From Salinadaptatus halalkaliphilus (GTDB lineage Archaea; Halobacteriota; Halobacteria; Halobacteriales; Natrialbaceae), in contig NZ_RBZW01000076.1 in assembly GCF_006543045.1 (NCBI RefSeq), positions 1-56,809 of the forward strand: DNA of 56,809 nt, written 5' to 3'. Positions 44,901 to 53,231 of the stretch are shown here, piece by piece. Both the position numbers and the translations under genes were made by a program. Below the pieces are notes generated by a model, which saw only the letters and a list, made by a program, of their open reading frames with translations, had not been told where the DNA came from and did no database searches. Every line of letters starts with the position of its first letter. Position 1 is the first letter of the stretch.

Positions 44901-45176
44901 CCGGACGGTGACGACGAGTCAGCTCTCGAGGAACCCGCCACCACTGACGGTCACGATGGCGAATCAGGATCGAACCCGACGCCACCAGTGGACGACCAGT
45001 CCGACCACGATGACGAGTCGATCTTCGGTGAGAGTACTGGTGGCCCATTTAGCGACGACTCGATCGACCTGAGCGAGGAGGGATCGCTGTTCGAGGGCCG
45101 CGAGACCAGAGACGACGACTCGATTTTCGGTGGTGAGGACGAGCGTGGCGAGGACACCGAGGGTCAGGAGCAATGA
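41901..45176 (+). CDS. Large PilB-type secretion ATPase, system 2, with N-terminal duplication and acidic tail
   Basis: A 1091-aa ATPase, about twice the size of the paralogue at 8436. Walker A is GGTASGKT at 543-550, with IVSIEDTREVELP, YIVMGEIRGEEGR and a His box GHTTYTTFHADS. The N-terminal 210 residues hold two related blocks (YTWADFMDEYG with LGFHPDDLETTL, and WTWEHYKWEYYY with LGFDPDTIENQL). The YWVNKPYAYVIIF block lies near 255. Residues after about 855 form a 237-residue acidic tail with recurring short F motifs such as DDESIFGE and DDDSIFGG. It should power the pilus machine built by the downstream PilC-type and pilin-like proteins. I prefer the ATG at 41901; a GTG at 41880 adds seven residues. 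Confidence 0.93.
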   Translation: MAIDEADQSDAGDFSEGTAADAASEGDHDPHGGTDSKPSVSVGEYTWADFMDEYGHGEEVSDLYASIPEPSDQLGLDTDEGEAPRVPRGDDWQGVNFDPTSYLGFHPDDLETTLVPAAGSAAKTLEDRFLEYADPATTPVVKDVWTWEHYKWEYYYDEDGSRPRDSNGEVVPHDGEDALGFDPDTIENQLSAADDVAMALDEVVEDRTVTIQDDFDEDAFFANADGTTTVANRYDLEKAVPDAKKVHFREVERYWVNKPYAYVIIFHSEKENEKKYYVVEPYLNEIETELKEFLSGKLRTAIKYSEEGIKRKAKEDGRRSVIEDETRRLLKRYDLFETVSGTSSGGLLESFRSILGAATSDDDDDEPADLQGIEARPEPIILAEDSDTLNEYQVEKLLYLLKRNFIGYERIDGIKHDINVEDISCDGYNSPVFVYHSEYEQIISNIYHGKDELDDFVVKLAQRSGKGISKRLPQVDATLPDGSRAQLTLGKEVSDHGTNYTIRQFKDVPFTPIDLINWNTFSLEEMAFLWLCIENHKSLIFAGGTASGKTTSLNAVSLFIPSNAKIVSIEDTREVELPQRNWIASVTRPSFSDDEQGDVDEFDLLEAALRQRPDYIVMGEIRGEEGRTLFQVMSTGHTTYTTFHADSVDEVLKRFTTDPINVSKTMFTALDLVSIQTQTRVQGSKVRRNKSLTEINHYEAEHDEINVQDVYQWQAETDEFLKMGDSNTLEEIRFDRGWNRDKLEEELFKREVILAYLIKNGLNTYAEVAATAQAFINDPETILTLIANGQLEASLEDLREMESVLIDVDPEKEALVPRPDATTETYNLSMDILERAEESLFDEYRGKVPSGLGSALGAVDADDTVEVGSEDGSVDFDGTFDDDGWEFDETSTFGADGESTGDEPAWLTDDEPADSTPVPADASTQASETQPAAEVTTDATTAGESTSGDPPEDEPIDGLFDDMGDTLETLDGSRPVDTSGSTSTDGDSMFPDGKLETVFDPDGDDESALEEPATTDGHDGESGSNPTPPVDDQSDHDDESIFGESTGGPFSDDSIDLSEEGSLFEGRETRDDDSIFGGEDERGEDTEGQEQ

Positions 45177-47245
45177 GTCTACAGACAGACGATCGACCGG
45201 CTGCAAGCGGCGTCTCGGCTGGCTCCGACACGCTCGGCGAGCTCTTTTACCCGCTGTACAGTCACCTGTTTAGCGACGATAGCGAGTTCGTCGCCGACGT
45301 CGAAATCAAACTCGCACAGGCACGAATGACCGATACCGTCGAACTCTACCTCTCTCGAGCGATCGGTATCGGGTTCATCAGCGGACTCGCACTGTGGCTG
45401 CTTGGGCTGTTGCTCGGCTACGGCCTGTTCGGGACCGGCATCGTCCGGATCAACCATATCATCGGCATTCCGGTCGGCAGCGATGCAGTGCTCGAGTTCA
45501 TCGAGACCGTCCGCGTTCCCGCCGTCATCGTCGGTATCGGTCTCGTCTTCGGCTCGATCGGGTTCGCGCTCGGGTTCGGTTCGCTGGTCGCTATTCCATA
45601 CTCACGTGCCTCGGCTCGCAAACGCGAGATCAACATGCTCCTGACCGACTCCGTTTCGTTCATGTACGCGCTGTCGGTCGGCGGGCTGAACCAACTCGAG
45701 ATCATCGAGGCAATGTCCGAGGCCGACGATACCTACGGCGAGGTCGCCATGGAGTTTCAAAGTATCGTCAAAGAAACCGAATACTTCGATGTCGACTACC
45801 GGACGGCGATCCGCAAGCAGGCGATCGAGACGCCCAGTGACGAACTGTCGCAGTTTCTGACCGACATGCTCTCGATCATCAACAGCGGCGGTGACATGGA
45901 GAGCTTCCTCGAGGACAAAAAAGAACTCCACATGCGGACCGCAAAACAGGAGCAGGAACTCACCCTCGAGACGCTCGAGTTGTTCGGCGAGATGTACATG
46001 ACGCTGTCGCTGTTCCCGCTGTTGTTGATCATCATCATGGTCGTCATGCAGATGATCCCGGATGCGACCGTCTCCAACGAGATGCTGTATATGACCGTCT
46101 ACGCGCTGATTCCGCTGATGGGGATTGGCTTTCTCGTCCTCGTCTCGACGGTCAAACACGACGAGCCCGGCGACGGCTATCTGACGATGGACGACAGCGA
46201 TCATCGTGTCCAGCGCGAACGGGGAGAGAGCGGGCTGCTCGATCTCGGGCTCGTCGAACAGTTCACCGGCGAACACAGCGTCTTCGATCGCATCAAGAGT
46301 CGCGAGGGGACCCACGAGACGGTCAACGTCCTGAAACAGCCACACATCTTCTTCCGGGACAACCCGCTGTTTACCCTCGCACTGACCGTGCCCATCTCGC
46401 TGGTCGTCGTCGTGATGGCGATGGTTTCGGGCTCCGCACCGCTGTCGTGGGACGACATGATCGCAAACCCGATCTGGGGCACGGTCATCTACGTCTACGT
46501 TCCGCTGTATATCATCGCGATTCCGCTCTCGATCTTTCGCGAGTGGAACGTGCGACACCGAAACGCCGTCGTCAGCCAACTCTCCGAAGACCTGCGCAAA
46601 CTCTCGAGTGCCAACGATACCGGCCTCACGCTGCTGGAGTCGCTGCAGGCCGTCGCGGATACGACGAGTGGCAAACTCGCCCGCGAGTTCGAGTTGATGC
46701 ACACCAAGGTCAACTACGGGACGAGTCTGAAAGAGGCGCTCATCGAGTTCAACAACAAGTATCACATCCCACGACTCGCCCGCTCGACGCGGCTGATCAC
46801 CGAAGCTCAGGAAGCCTCGAACCAGATTTCGGACGTGTTACGCACGGCCGCCCGGGCCAGCGAGAATCACGACGATATCGAACGCGAACGCAAATCCCGC
46901 ACCCGCATGCAGGTCGTGATCATCATCATGACGTTCATGACCGTGCTGGCGGTGATCGCCATCCTCCAGACGCAGTTCATCGAGACGATGGTTGGCCTCG
47001 AGACCGGCGGCGGCGAAGACATCGACACCGGCGGCGCTGGCGGCGGCCAGATGGCGGACGCGGACATGACCGAAAATATCGATGTCCCGATGCTGTCGGT
47101 GTTGTTCTTCCACGCGATCACGATCCAGGGGATCATCTCGGGGCTCATCTGTGGCTACATGCGAGATGCGGACATCCTGAGTGGCCTGAAGTACGTGATC
47201 GTGCTGTCGACGATTGCACTGGTCGGCTGGACGCTGGTCGCCTAA
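45173..47245 (+). CDS. PilC-type membrane platform protein, system 2
   Basis: A 690-aa membrane protein with two T2SSF-like domains. Cytoplasmic helices SLSFMYALSVGG-type regions alternate with helix pairs such as LSLFPLLLIIIMVVMQMI and VVIIIMTFMTVLAVIAIL. It assembles the inner-membrane platform for fibre formation and overlaps the ATPase stop by ATGA. A charged, glycine-rich loop (GGGEDIDTGGAGGGQMADAD) precedes the last helix pair. It is most similar in layout to the protein at 6349 but is part of a complete operon. Confidence 0.92.
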   Translation: MSLQTDDRPAASGVSAGSDTLGELFYPLYSHLFSDDSEFVADVEIKLAQARMTDTVELYLSRAIGIGFISGLALWLLGLLLGYGLFGTGIVRINHIIGIPVGSDAVLEFIETVRVPAVIVGIGLVFGSIGFALGFGSLVAIPYSRASARKREINMLLTDSVSFMYALSVGGLNQLEIIEAMSEADDTYGEVAMEFQSIVKETEYFDVDYRTAIRKQAIETPSDELSQFLTDMLSIINSGGDMESFLEDKKELHMRTAKQEQELTLETLELFGEMYMTLSLFPLLLIIIMVVMQMIPDATVSNEMLYMTVYALIPLMGIGFLVLVSTVKHDEPGDGYLTMDDSDHRVQRERGESGLLDLGLVEQFTGEHSVFDRIKSREGTHETVNVLKQPHIFFRDNPLFTLALTVPISLVVVVMAMVSGSAPLSWDDMIANPIWGTVIYVYVPLYIIAIPLSIFREWNVRHRNAVVSQLSEDLRKLSSANDTGLTLLESLQAVADTTSGKLAREFELMHTKVNYGTSLKEALIEFNNKYHIPRLARSTRLITEAQEASNQISDVLRTAARASENHDDIERERKSRTRMQVVIIIMTFMTVLAVIAILQTQFIETMVGLETGGGEDIDTGGAGGGQMADADMTENIDVPMLSVLFFHAITIQGIISGLICGYMRDADILSGLKYVIVLSTIALVGWTLVA

Positions 47246-47246
47246 C

Positions 47247-47798
47247 ATGACCCAGGGAACACAACGAACGGTTTCGATCGGGTTCGACCCCCGCGCCCAG
47301 ACGAATCAGGACTTCGTCATCGGTATCGGCGTGTTCATCATCGCGGTCGCGTTCGTCTTCACGACGATCCCGGACATCGTCGGCGTCTACTCGGGCACCA
47401 GCGACAGCGGCGATGTCGCACAGGTCGATCGCGTCGCCGGAACGGTCCTCGAGAACGAATCGCTCGAGACGGGGACGCCCAACCAGATCGACGGTGAAGG
47501 ATTCAACCAGACGTTCGTCCAGGAGGGCCTCGACAACAGCTCGCTCGGGTTACGCGCCGACGACGGCTACCGCTTCGACCAGATCAACGTTACGATCGAA
47601 CCGCTCGAGCGCGAGGGTGGCCAGCCACGACCGCTGAATTTGAGCGGCGACGGGGATCCGCTCGCAGCAGGCGATAGATATGACGACCAGTCTGCGGTAA
47701 CGGCGACCCGAATCGTGACGGTGACCGACGTCGACGACGACGAATACCCCGATGTCGACTCGGAACACCCCGTGAGACTCGTCGTGAGGATGTGGTAA
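47247..47798 (+). CDS. Pilin-like single-helix protein 1 of the pil operon
   Basis: A 183-aa protein with one N-terminal helix (DFVIGIGVFIIAVAFVFTTI) behind a short positively charged start, and an acidic exported domain with N-glycosylation-type NQT and NSS sequons. It ends in VRLVVRMW. It begins 1 bp after the PilC-type gene stop. The domain is a haloarchaeal family found in pil operons (DUF7287 from memory). It is probably a minor subunit or assembly factor. Confidence 0.75.
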   Translation: MTQGTQRTVSIGFDPRAQTNQDFVIGIGVFIIAVAFVFTTIPDIVGVYSGTSDSGDVAQVDRVAGTVLENESLETGTPNQIDGEGFNQTFVQEGLDNSSLGLRADDGYRFDQINVTIEPLEREGGQPRPLNLSGDGDPLAAGDRYDDQSAVTATRIVTVTDVDDDEYPDVDSEHPVRLVVRMW

Positions 47799-47799
47799 C

Positions 47800-48384
47800 A
47801 TGTGGGGGACAGATCGGTTCGGCCGGGACGAAACTGACCGCGGACAGGCCTACTCCCTCGAGGGCTTCGCCGCCGCTGCGGTCGTCCTCTTTGCCCTGCT
47901 GTTTGCGATGCAGTCGGTGGTGATCACGCCGGGGACGGGCGGGGCAGTCGATCGAACCTCGCAGGCCCAGATCCAACAGGAGACTCAGGATGCGCTTGTG
48001 GTTGCAGCGCATTCGAACGAGTCGGATCGCGGTAATCTCTCCGTCCTTGTGCACGACTGGGCCGACGGTGATATCGAGGAGTCGATGGATATCGACGATT
48101 TCGAGGACGAGTACACGTTGGGCTACATACTCGAGACCCACGTTGCAGCACCGTCCTATCCCAACGGCTACGAGGTGGAGTTTACCTATCTCAATTCCTC
48201 GGCTGACGGAGACGTAACCACCTCAGACCAAAACCGATCTATCGGCTCGAATATCACGGACCAGAGTGCAGTAACAGCGAGTTATACGATCCCACTATTC
48301 GATGAGACAGAACACGTTCCCGAATACGACGGTAGTAGCGAATCGATTCACAACATTGTGGAGGTGCGCGTAACAGTATGGTAA
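47800..48384 (+). CDS. Pilin-like single-helix protein 2 of the pil operon
   Basis: A 194-aa protein with an N-terminal region RGQAYSLEGFAAAAVVLFAL containing a hydrophobic helix, and an acidic outer domain with NSS, NRS and NIT sequons. It ends in VEVRVTVW, close to the end of the previous protein. It follows the upstream gene by 1 bp and overlaps the next by 7 bp. Family from memory is DUF7288. Its last third is less GC-rich than the first, an early sign of the AT-rich change in the next gene. Confidence 0.75.
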   Translation: MWGTDRFGRDETDRGQAYSLEGFAAAAVVLFALLFAMQSVVITPGTGGAVDRTSQAQIQQETQDALVVAAHSNESDRGNLSVLVHDWADGDIEESMDIDDFEDEYTLGYILETHVAAPSYPNGYEVEFTYLNSSADGDVTTSDQNRSIGSNITDQSAVTASYTIPLFDETEHVPEYDGSSESIHNIVEVRVTVW

Positions 48385-49304
48385 CCGAGAGTACTCGCGA
48401 TCGAGCGCAGGTGATCCTCATCGGTGCGATCGTTATCGCGTTCGTGATCCTCGGCGTCGTCGTCGTGTTGAACGGGTTGGTTCATACGGAGGAAGTGTCC
48501 TCGAGTTCGACAAGTCAAAGTACCACCGATTTAGCTGTCATAGAGTATGAACTTGAACAGGGTATTGCAGGATTAGGAAATGAGACTGTTAATTTGGGCG
48601 AAAATGATGATTTAGCATCTGCAATTGAAGATGCAGATGACGAACAGGATATGAGAGATATCTTTGACTTTGATGAGCCGGAGGACTGGAAAGACAGTGA
48701 GATTATCAAAGATGATTTTTCTAACGACTTTAAAAAAAGTAAGTCTTCTAGTAGAGGAGTAGTTACGAATATCACTGCTGTAGATACGTCCGTAACGATG
48801 GAGGGCGGGTCAAATATTAATGTTCCCGCAAATGAAGATAGAAACGTAATTGATTCAGATGACGAATTTCTTGGAAGAGTATTTGAATTCAAGATCGATT
48901 TTACAGGGAACCAGGAGTTGGATCTCAATATTGAAAATGGAAATGGTGAAACAGTAACCGTAGAGGTTGATGGTAACAACGATGAAATACGGATCAGCAA
49001 CGGTGATAATTGCAATAATGTCGACTTACATCAAGCCGAAATTGATTTTGTATCTGGTGAACTTAATAATGTAGAAGAGTCATGCGATCTTGATGTTATA
49101 GACATTGATTCGTCATACAATGAGATACACATGGATAACAGGGGATCAAGTATAGATGTTGATTTTATTGGAATCGCCGGTTCTAATGACCTAAGTAGCG
49201 ATTTCGAAATTCCGTGGATCTTGGAGATCATATATTCATACGATACCGAGAATATAGAATCGAACAGGTCTGTGGAAATTGATATGTACAGTGAGTTATT
49301 ATGA
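48378..49304 (+). CDS. Pilin-like protein 3 with an AT-rich acidic body
   Basis: A 308-aa protein. The first 40 residues (DRAQVILIGAIVIAFVILGV) are GC-rich and encode a normal helix. From about 48510 to 49300 the DNA falls to roughly 35% G+C by hand count of single lines (48601-48660, 49081-49140) and uses AAT, GAT and ATT heavily. The encoded body is rich in Asp, Asn, Glu and Ile, with many N-glycosylation-type sequons. The neighbours on both sides return to GC-rich. It is a probable minor pilin or surface subunit with a transferred or rapidly changing exposed domain. Confidence 0.8.
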   Translation: MVTESTRDRAQVILIGAIVIAFVILGVVVVLNGLVHTEEVSSSSTSQSTTDLAVIEYELEQGIAGLGNETVNLGENDDLASAIEDADDEQDMRDIFDFDEPEDWKDSEIIKDDFSNDFKKSKSSSRGVVTNITAVDTSVTMEGGSNINVPANEDRNVIDSDDEFLGRVFEFKIDFTGNQELDLNIENGNGETVTVEVDGNNDEIRISNGDNCNNVDLHQAEIDFVSGELNNVEESCDLDVIDIDSSYNEIHMDNRGSSIDVDFIGIAGSNDLSSDFEIPWILEIIYSYDTENIESNRSVEIDMYSELL

Positions 49305-49765
49305 ATGATCGTGCCCTCTCCACTGCGGTCACCCACGTCCTCACGATGGGCATCACCACCATCCTCATCGCGATGTTGCTCATGAGCACCGGGGCGATGC
49401 TCGAGGGCTATAGCGATCGAAGCGCCGACCGGGCGCTCGAGACGGTCGGCGAGCGCGTCGCCGGCGAGATCGAGCGGACGGATCAGCTGGGTGGCGACGA
49501 CGGTAACGCAACCGTCACCACAGAACATCCGCGGACGGTTGCGGGATCGGCGTATACGATCGAACCGCTCGAGACCGACGAGTGCGGGGAGAATACGTTC
49601 CTCGAGCAGGGCCAAAACTGTCTCCGGTTGAGTGCAACTGGGGCCAACGCCGAGAGCTACGTCCCCGTCGCGAACCGGACGGCGATGAACACCAGTAGTT
49701 CGGCGACGGGCGGGACGATCGTAATCGAACACGACGGCGAGGCGGAGGAGATTACACTCAGATGA
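49301..49765 (+). CDS. Pilin-like protein 4 (DUF7266-type)
   Basis: A 154-aa protein starting MNDRALSTAVTHVLTMGITT, an N-terminal helix with a pilin-like RALSTAV start. The outer domain has an NRT and an NTS sequon and acidic strands (GGTIVIEHDGEAEEITLR). It overlaps its neighbours by ATGA at both ends, so it is translationally coupled. It probably inserts in the membrane as a subunit of the pil system. Confidence 0.75.
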   Translation: MNDRALSTAVTHVLTMGITTILIAMLLMSTGAMLEGYSDRSADRALETVGERVAGEIERTDQLGGDDGNATVTTEHPRTVAGSAYTIEPLETDECGENTFLEQGQNCLRLSATGANAESYVPVANRTAMNTSSSATGGTIVIEHDGEAEEITLR

Positions 49766-50550
49766 GAGCCAACAGCCCCATCCCCGACACGGGGACGATG
49801 GACGAGCGGGGCGTTAGCGAGGTGCTGAGTTTCGTCCTGGTCTTTGGCATCATCCTCTCGTCGGTCGTCGTCGTCGGTATGGTCGGCTTCGATTCGATTC
49901 AGAGCTATCAGCAACTCGAGCAACAGGGCAACGCCGAGCGAGCGATGAACGCCTTCGCGGACAACGCGAACGACATCGTCCGATACGACGGGGTCAATCG
50001 CCGCGCGGGTGACCTGACGCTCCGGGAAGGAGTGGTCGATCCGGGTGCGAGTGGCTCAGAGATGAACGTCTCCGTACACGACGGCGGCGACGAACTGTGG
50101 AACTCGTCGGGGACGTACGGCGACGATATCGGCGCGTTCACCTACGAGTCCGAGTCGGGGACGATCGCCTACGAAGGTGGTGCCGTCTTCCGGGAAGCCA
50201 CCGATGGCACCAGCGTCATGCGGACTGATCCGATGGTCACCTGCCGCGACGACGACATCGCGATGCTTTCGCTCGTCGTAATCAACGAGAGCGAGCAGTC
50301 GATTCAGGCGACCGACACCGTCGCGTTCGACATTCGAGAGAACGAAACCAAGAGCACGCGAACCGTATTCGACGATGCGGATACCCTCACGGTGTCGCTA
50401 AACGGGGACGACGGACACGAATCGGGGTGGGAGATGTACTTCGAGCACAACGGGTGGGACGAATCGTCCAACGAGTGGTCCTGTGAATCAGTCGAGCGCG
50501 TCTCTGTCGACATCGTCGAAGTCGATATCAGCTATCCTGAAATCGGCTGA
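49762..50550 (+). CDS. Pilin-like protein 5 (DUF7289-type)
   Basis: A 262-aa protein. DERGVSEVLSFVLVFGIILS resembles the class III signal and helix of archaeal pilins (RGVSPVIG type). The exposed domain has sequons NVS, NSS and NES and contains CRDDD and WSCESVE cysteines that could form a disulfide. It ends the operon, 3 bp before the convergent nuclease-fold-like gene. It is a candidate tip or minor subunit; the family (DUF7289) is from memory. Confidence 0.75.
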   Translation: MRANSPIPDTGTMDERGVSEVLSFVLVFGIILSSVVVVGMVGFDSIQSYQQLEQQGNAERAMNAFADNANDIVRYDGVNRRAGDLTLREGVVDPGASGSEMNVSVHDGGDELWNSSGTYGDDIGAFTYESESGTIAYEGGAVFREATDGTSVMRTDPMVTCRDDDIAMLSLVVINESEQSIQATDTVAFDIRENETKSTRTVFDDADTLTVSLNGDDGHESGWEMYFEHNGWDESSNEWSCESVERVSVDIVEVDISYPEIG

Positions 50551-50553
50551 TCC

Positions 50554-51849
50554 TCAATCGGTGTCCTCCCAATCGCCGGTGAGCATCGCTCGCAACCCGG
50601 CTCGAGACGCGAGCGCCTGCACTCGTCGCCGATGTGTGTCGAGGTCACCGCCGGCCTCGAGGTAGAGTCCGTTCGAGAGTCCTCGCGGATCGTCCATCGA
50701 CGAGCCATCGTCACGTGTTGGCTCGTCGTTCAGGATGGTCCGATCACCGTCCTCGGGTCGCCAGGGAACCCTGATTCCGGAGAGGCCACGCTCGAAGAGA
50801 TACTCCGCAGTCTGGACGAGTGCCCCGTCCGAACTCGAGTGACCGATCGCGCCGATCGAGCCGCGCTCGTTGAAAAAGCGGACGACGTACTCGCTGTTGC
50901 CCGTCTCAGTCGCTGTGGTCGCCGATGGCTCGACCTGATCGTCAGCCAAGCTGTCGTCGCCAGCCGCCGAATCGGCGCCGGGAGACGATGTGGTCGCATC
51001 CGCATCGGGAACGTGGGTCGTCGGGTTGGCGTCGGAACCACTCGAGGCTGTGCTCTCGGCCGAGGGGCTGCCCTCGTCGTCGGCCGAATCGTCGGGCGCC
51101 CCATTCGATCGGTAGCTCGAGCCAGCCGGCGACGAATCGGCGGGTTCGATCGCCGTCGTGTACTCGTCAGTCGTCCCGTCGGTAAACTCGAGGGCGACAT
51201 CGGCGGGTTCGGGGTGGTCGCCCTCGCCCCGGACGAACGAGACGATCAGTTTGTCGAGGAACCGTTCCGTCGCCGACTCGAATTCGCTGTCGTAGGGCTC
51301 GCTCTCGTCGGCGTGGTCCTGGAGCGTCGAGCGGATCGACTCGACGAGCGAGTTACGCTCGGTCGCGAGCTGTCGAGCGACGAACGCGCGGTCGTGATAC
51401 TCGAGATGAGAGTCGAGCGAGCGGCGGGTGAAGTGGTCGATCGAACGCTCGTGGTCGGTGAGTGTGGTGTGGTGACATCCCAACCGATCGATGTCCATCG
51501 TTCCAGCGAGAAAGAGGAAATGCCGTCCGTTCGTGTAGATTGCTCTGTCGACGCCGGTCCAGGCCATCGCCTCGAGCAGGGCGGCCGCTCGAGATTCGGC
51601 AAGCGAGTCCTCGAGGGGTTCGACGGCGACGAAGAGAGCCGGGACCGAGTCGATCGAGAGGACGTACTCGAGGTGCGTGTCGTCGACGGCGACATTCGTC
51701 CGACAGGCGTTCGTATAGACGTTCCATCCGAGGGCGTCGAGAAACGGGTCGACGAAGTGCGCGCGCGTTTCGCAGGCGGTCGTCGGCGGGGCCGTCTCGA
51801 GGAGGCGTCGAGTCCGGCTGACGTACGGGCCGAGGTCGGGACCGGTCAT
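50554..51849 (-). CDS. HsdR-N/nuclease-fold-like protein with acidic linker
   Basis: A 431-aa protein. Residues 1-165 (FVDPFLDALGWNVYTNACRT, HLEYVLSIDSVPALFVAVEP, AIYTNGRHFLFLAG) match the N-terminal restriction-endonuclease-like fold of type I HsdR subunits, with an E-x-V core. The middle 110 residues are low-complexity Ser/Asp/Ala. The C-terminal domain (EYVVRFFNERGSIGAIG, GLYLEAGGDLDTHRRRVQAL) is of unknown fold. There is no helicase domain and no modification or specificity gene, so this is not a restriction system by itself. It lies between the pil operon (convergent) and cheR. Confidence 0.65.
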   Translation of the reverse strand: MTGPDLGPYVSRTRRLLETAPPTTACETRAHFVDPFLDALGWNVYTNACRTNVAVDDTHLEYVLSIDSVPALFVAVEPLEDSLAESRAAALLEAMAWTGVDRAIYTNGRHFLFLAGTMDIDRLGCHHTTLTDHERSIDHFTRRSLDSHLEYHDRAFVARQLATERNSLVESIRSTLQDHADESEPYDSEFESATERFLDKLIVSFVRGEGDHPEPADVALEFTDGTTDEYTTAIEPADSSPAGSSYRSNGAPDDSADDEGSPSAESTASSGSDANPTTHVPDADATTSSPGADSAAGDDSLADDQVEPSATTATETGNSEYVVRFFNERGSIGAIGHSSSDGALVQTAEYLFERGLSGIRVPWRPEDGDRTILNDEPTRDDGSSMDDPRGLSNGLYLEAGGDLDTHRRRVQALASRAGLRAMLTGDWEDTD

Positions 51850-51915
51850 CTATCGGTAGTATTCGGGCGATGTTCATGTAACGGTCGGTGAATCATCACC
51901 ACGCGAAAGACCGTC

Positions 51916-52716
51916 TCACTCGCGGCAATAAATGCGAAGCCGCGCGTCTTCGACAGCGAAGGCCGATTGTAGGTTCGGTGGGATCGTTTCGGCCTTGCCA
52001 ATGACGAGGATACCACCCGGTCGAAGCGACTGCGCGATGACCTCGAGCATGGACGCTTTGTAATCGTTGTCGATGTAGATGAAGAGGTTTCGACAGACAA
52101 CCAGATCGAATCCGGATTTTGGCTCGCCGTTGATCAGGTCGTGGCGTTCGAACGAGACGGGACGTTTCACGCGGTCGGTAACGTGGTATGCCCGGTCGTC
52201 GACATCGATGTACTGGTCGTGGTCGTCGAGAAAGTCGAGTTGATCGCCGATATCGACGGTTCGGGATTCCTCGTAGACGCCGCGTCGTGCGGTCTCGAGT
52301 GCGGGTCGGCTGATGTCGGTGCCCAGAACCTCGACGGTATCGGCCTCGAGTCGCCGGTCGTCGTGGACGAGCATCGACAGCGAGTAGGCTTCCCGCCCGT
52401 CTGCACACGCTGCAGACCAGATGCGTATCTCGTCGGTTTCGTCCTCGAGGTGACGAAGTACCTCCCGGATGCCGGCCCAGACATCCGGATTGCGAAAGAA
52501 TTCGGTGACGTTGATGCTCATCGACTCGAGCAGCGCCGTCTGTTCGTCGGCGTTCCGCCGCAGCAACCTCGCGTAGTCGGCGTACCCGTCGCGTTGGGTT
52601 CGGCGGATGCGCGAGGAAATGCGACGATCGAGATAACTATCATTGTAGTGACTCGTCGCAAAGCCGAGTTCGTCTTCGACGAAGGTGAGTATGTCTTCGA
52701 ATGCGCCGTCGGTCAC
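51916..52716 (-). CDS. cheR: Chemotaxis protein methyltransferase CheR
   Basis: A 266-aa SAM-dependent methyltransferase that adds methyl groups to receptor glutamates. INVTEFFRNPD, IRIWSAACADGREAYSLSML (the SAM-binding GxG variant), VLGTDIS and FDLVVCRNLFIYI are the expected motifs. It ends with IGKAETIPPN and a YCRE tail. The start overlaps the cheD stop by ATGA, so it is the last gene of the che operon. Confidence 0.92.
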   Translation of the reverse strand: MTDGAFEDILTFVEDELGFATSHYNDSYLDRRISSRIRRTQRDGYADYARLLRRNADEQTALLESMSINVTEFFRNPDVWAGIREVLRHLEDETDEIRIWSAACADGREAYSLSMLVHDDRRLEADTVEVLGTDISRPALETARRGVYEESRTVDIGDQLDFLDDHDQYIDVDDRAYHVTDRVKRPVSFERHDLINGEPKSGFDLVVCRNLFIYIDNDYKASMLEVIAQSLRPGGILVIGKAETIPPNLQSAFAVEDARLRIYCRE

Positions 52717-53231
52717 AGTCGGTTCACTCCGTGGTCGGCCTCGTCGGCAGCCTTGACCACGAGTTCACCCGTCCCAGGCGTAAACGTCACGGTTCGACCG
52801 TGTTCGCCACCGATGTCTTCGGCGACGATCGGCACGCCGAGTTTCTCGAGTTCGTCTCTGGCCGCGACGACGTTTCGGTGGCCGACGCCGTCGCCGAAGC
52901 TTTCGAACTCGAACATGTCGCTGCCGCCTGCGAGTTTCGCTTCGACGCTCGTGTAACTCGCGCCGCGTTCGACCATTCGCCGTAGCAGTGCCCGGATCGC
53001 CGTGTCAGCGTATTTTCCGGGTTTGCGGTCGCTGTTTGCCATTGCATCACCGTCCGGTAACATCGCGTGGGCGAGACCGCCAATTTCGGTCTCCGGATCG
53101 TACAACGCGATAGCGAGACACGAGCCAAGCCCGTGAGAGGTGAGTGTATCGCCACCATCGCTGACGGCCAGTTCGGAGATACCGACCTTGACCGGCGACG
53201 GTGCGCCCGGTTCGCTGCCGTAGGTCTTCAT
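52713..53231 (-). CDS. cheD: Receptor glutamine deamidase CheD
   Basis: A 172-aa deamidase. SHGLGSCLAIALYD holds the catalytic Cys, GGLAHAMLP the catalytic His, and KLAGGSDMF a conserved loop. It deamidates receptor glutamines and forms a complex with CheC. ATGA overlaps couple it to the double-CheC gene before it and to cheR after it. The acidic loops fit a halophile. Confidence 0.92.
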   Translation of the reverse strand: MKTYGSEPGAPSPVKVGISELAVSDGGDTLTSHGLGSCLAIALYDPETEIGGLAHAMLPDGDAMANSDRKPGKYADTAIRALLRRMVERGASYTSVEAKLAGGSDMFEFESFGDGVGHRNVVAARDELEKLGVPIVAEDIGGEHGRTVTFTPGTGELVVKAADEADHGVNRL

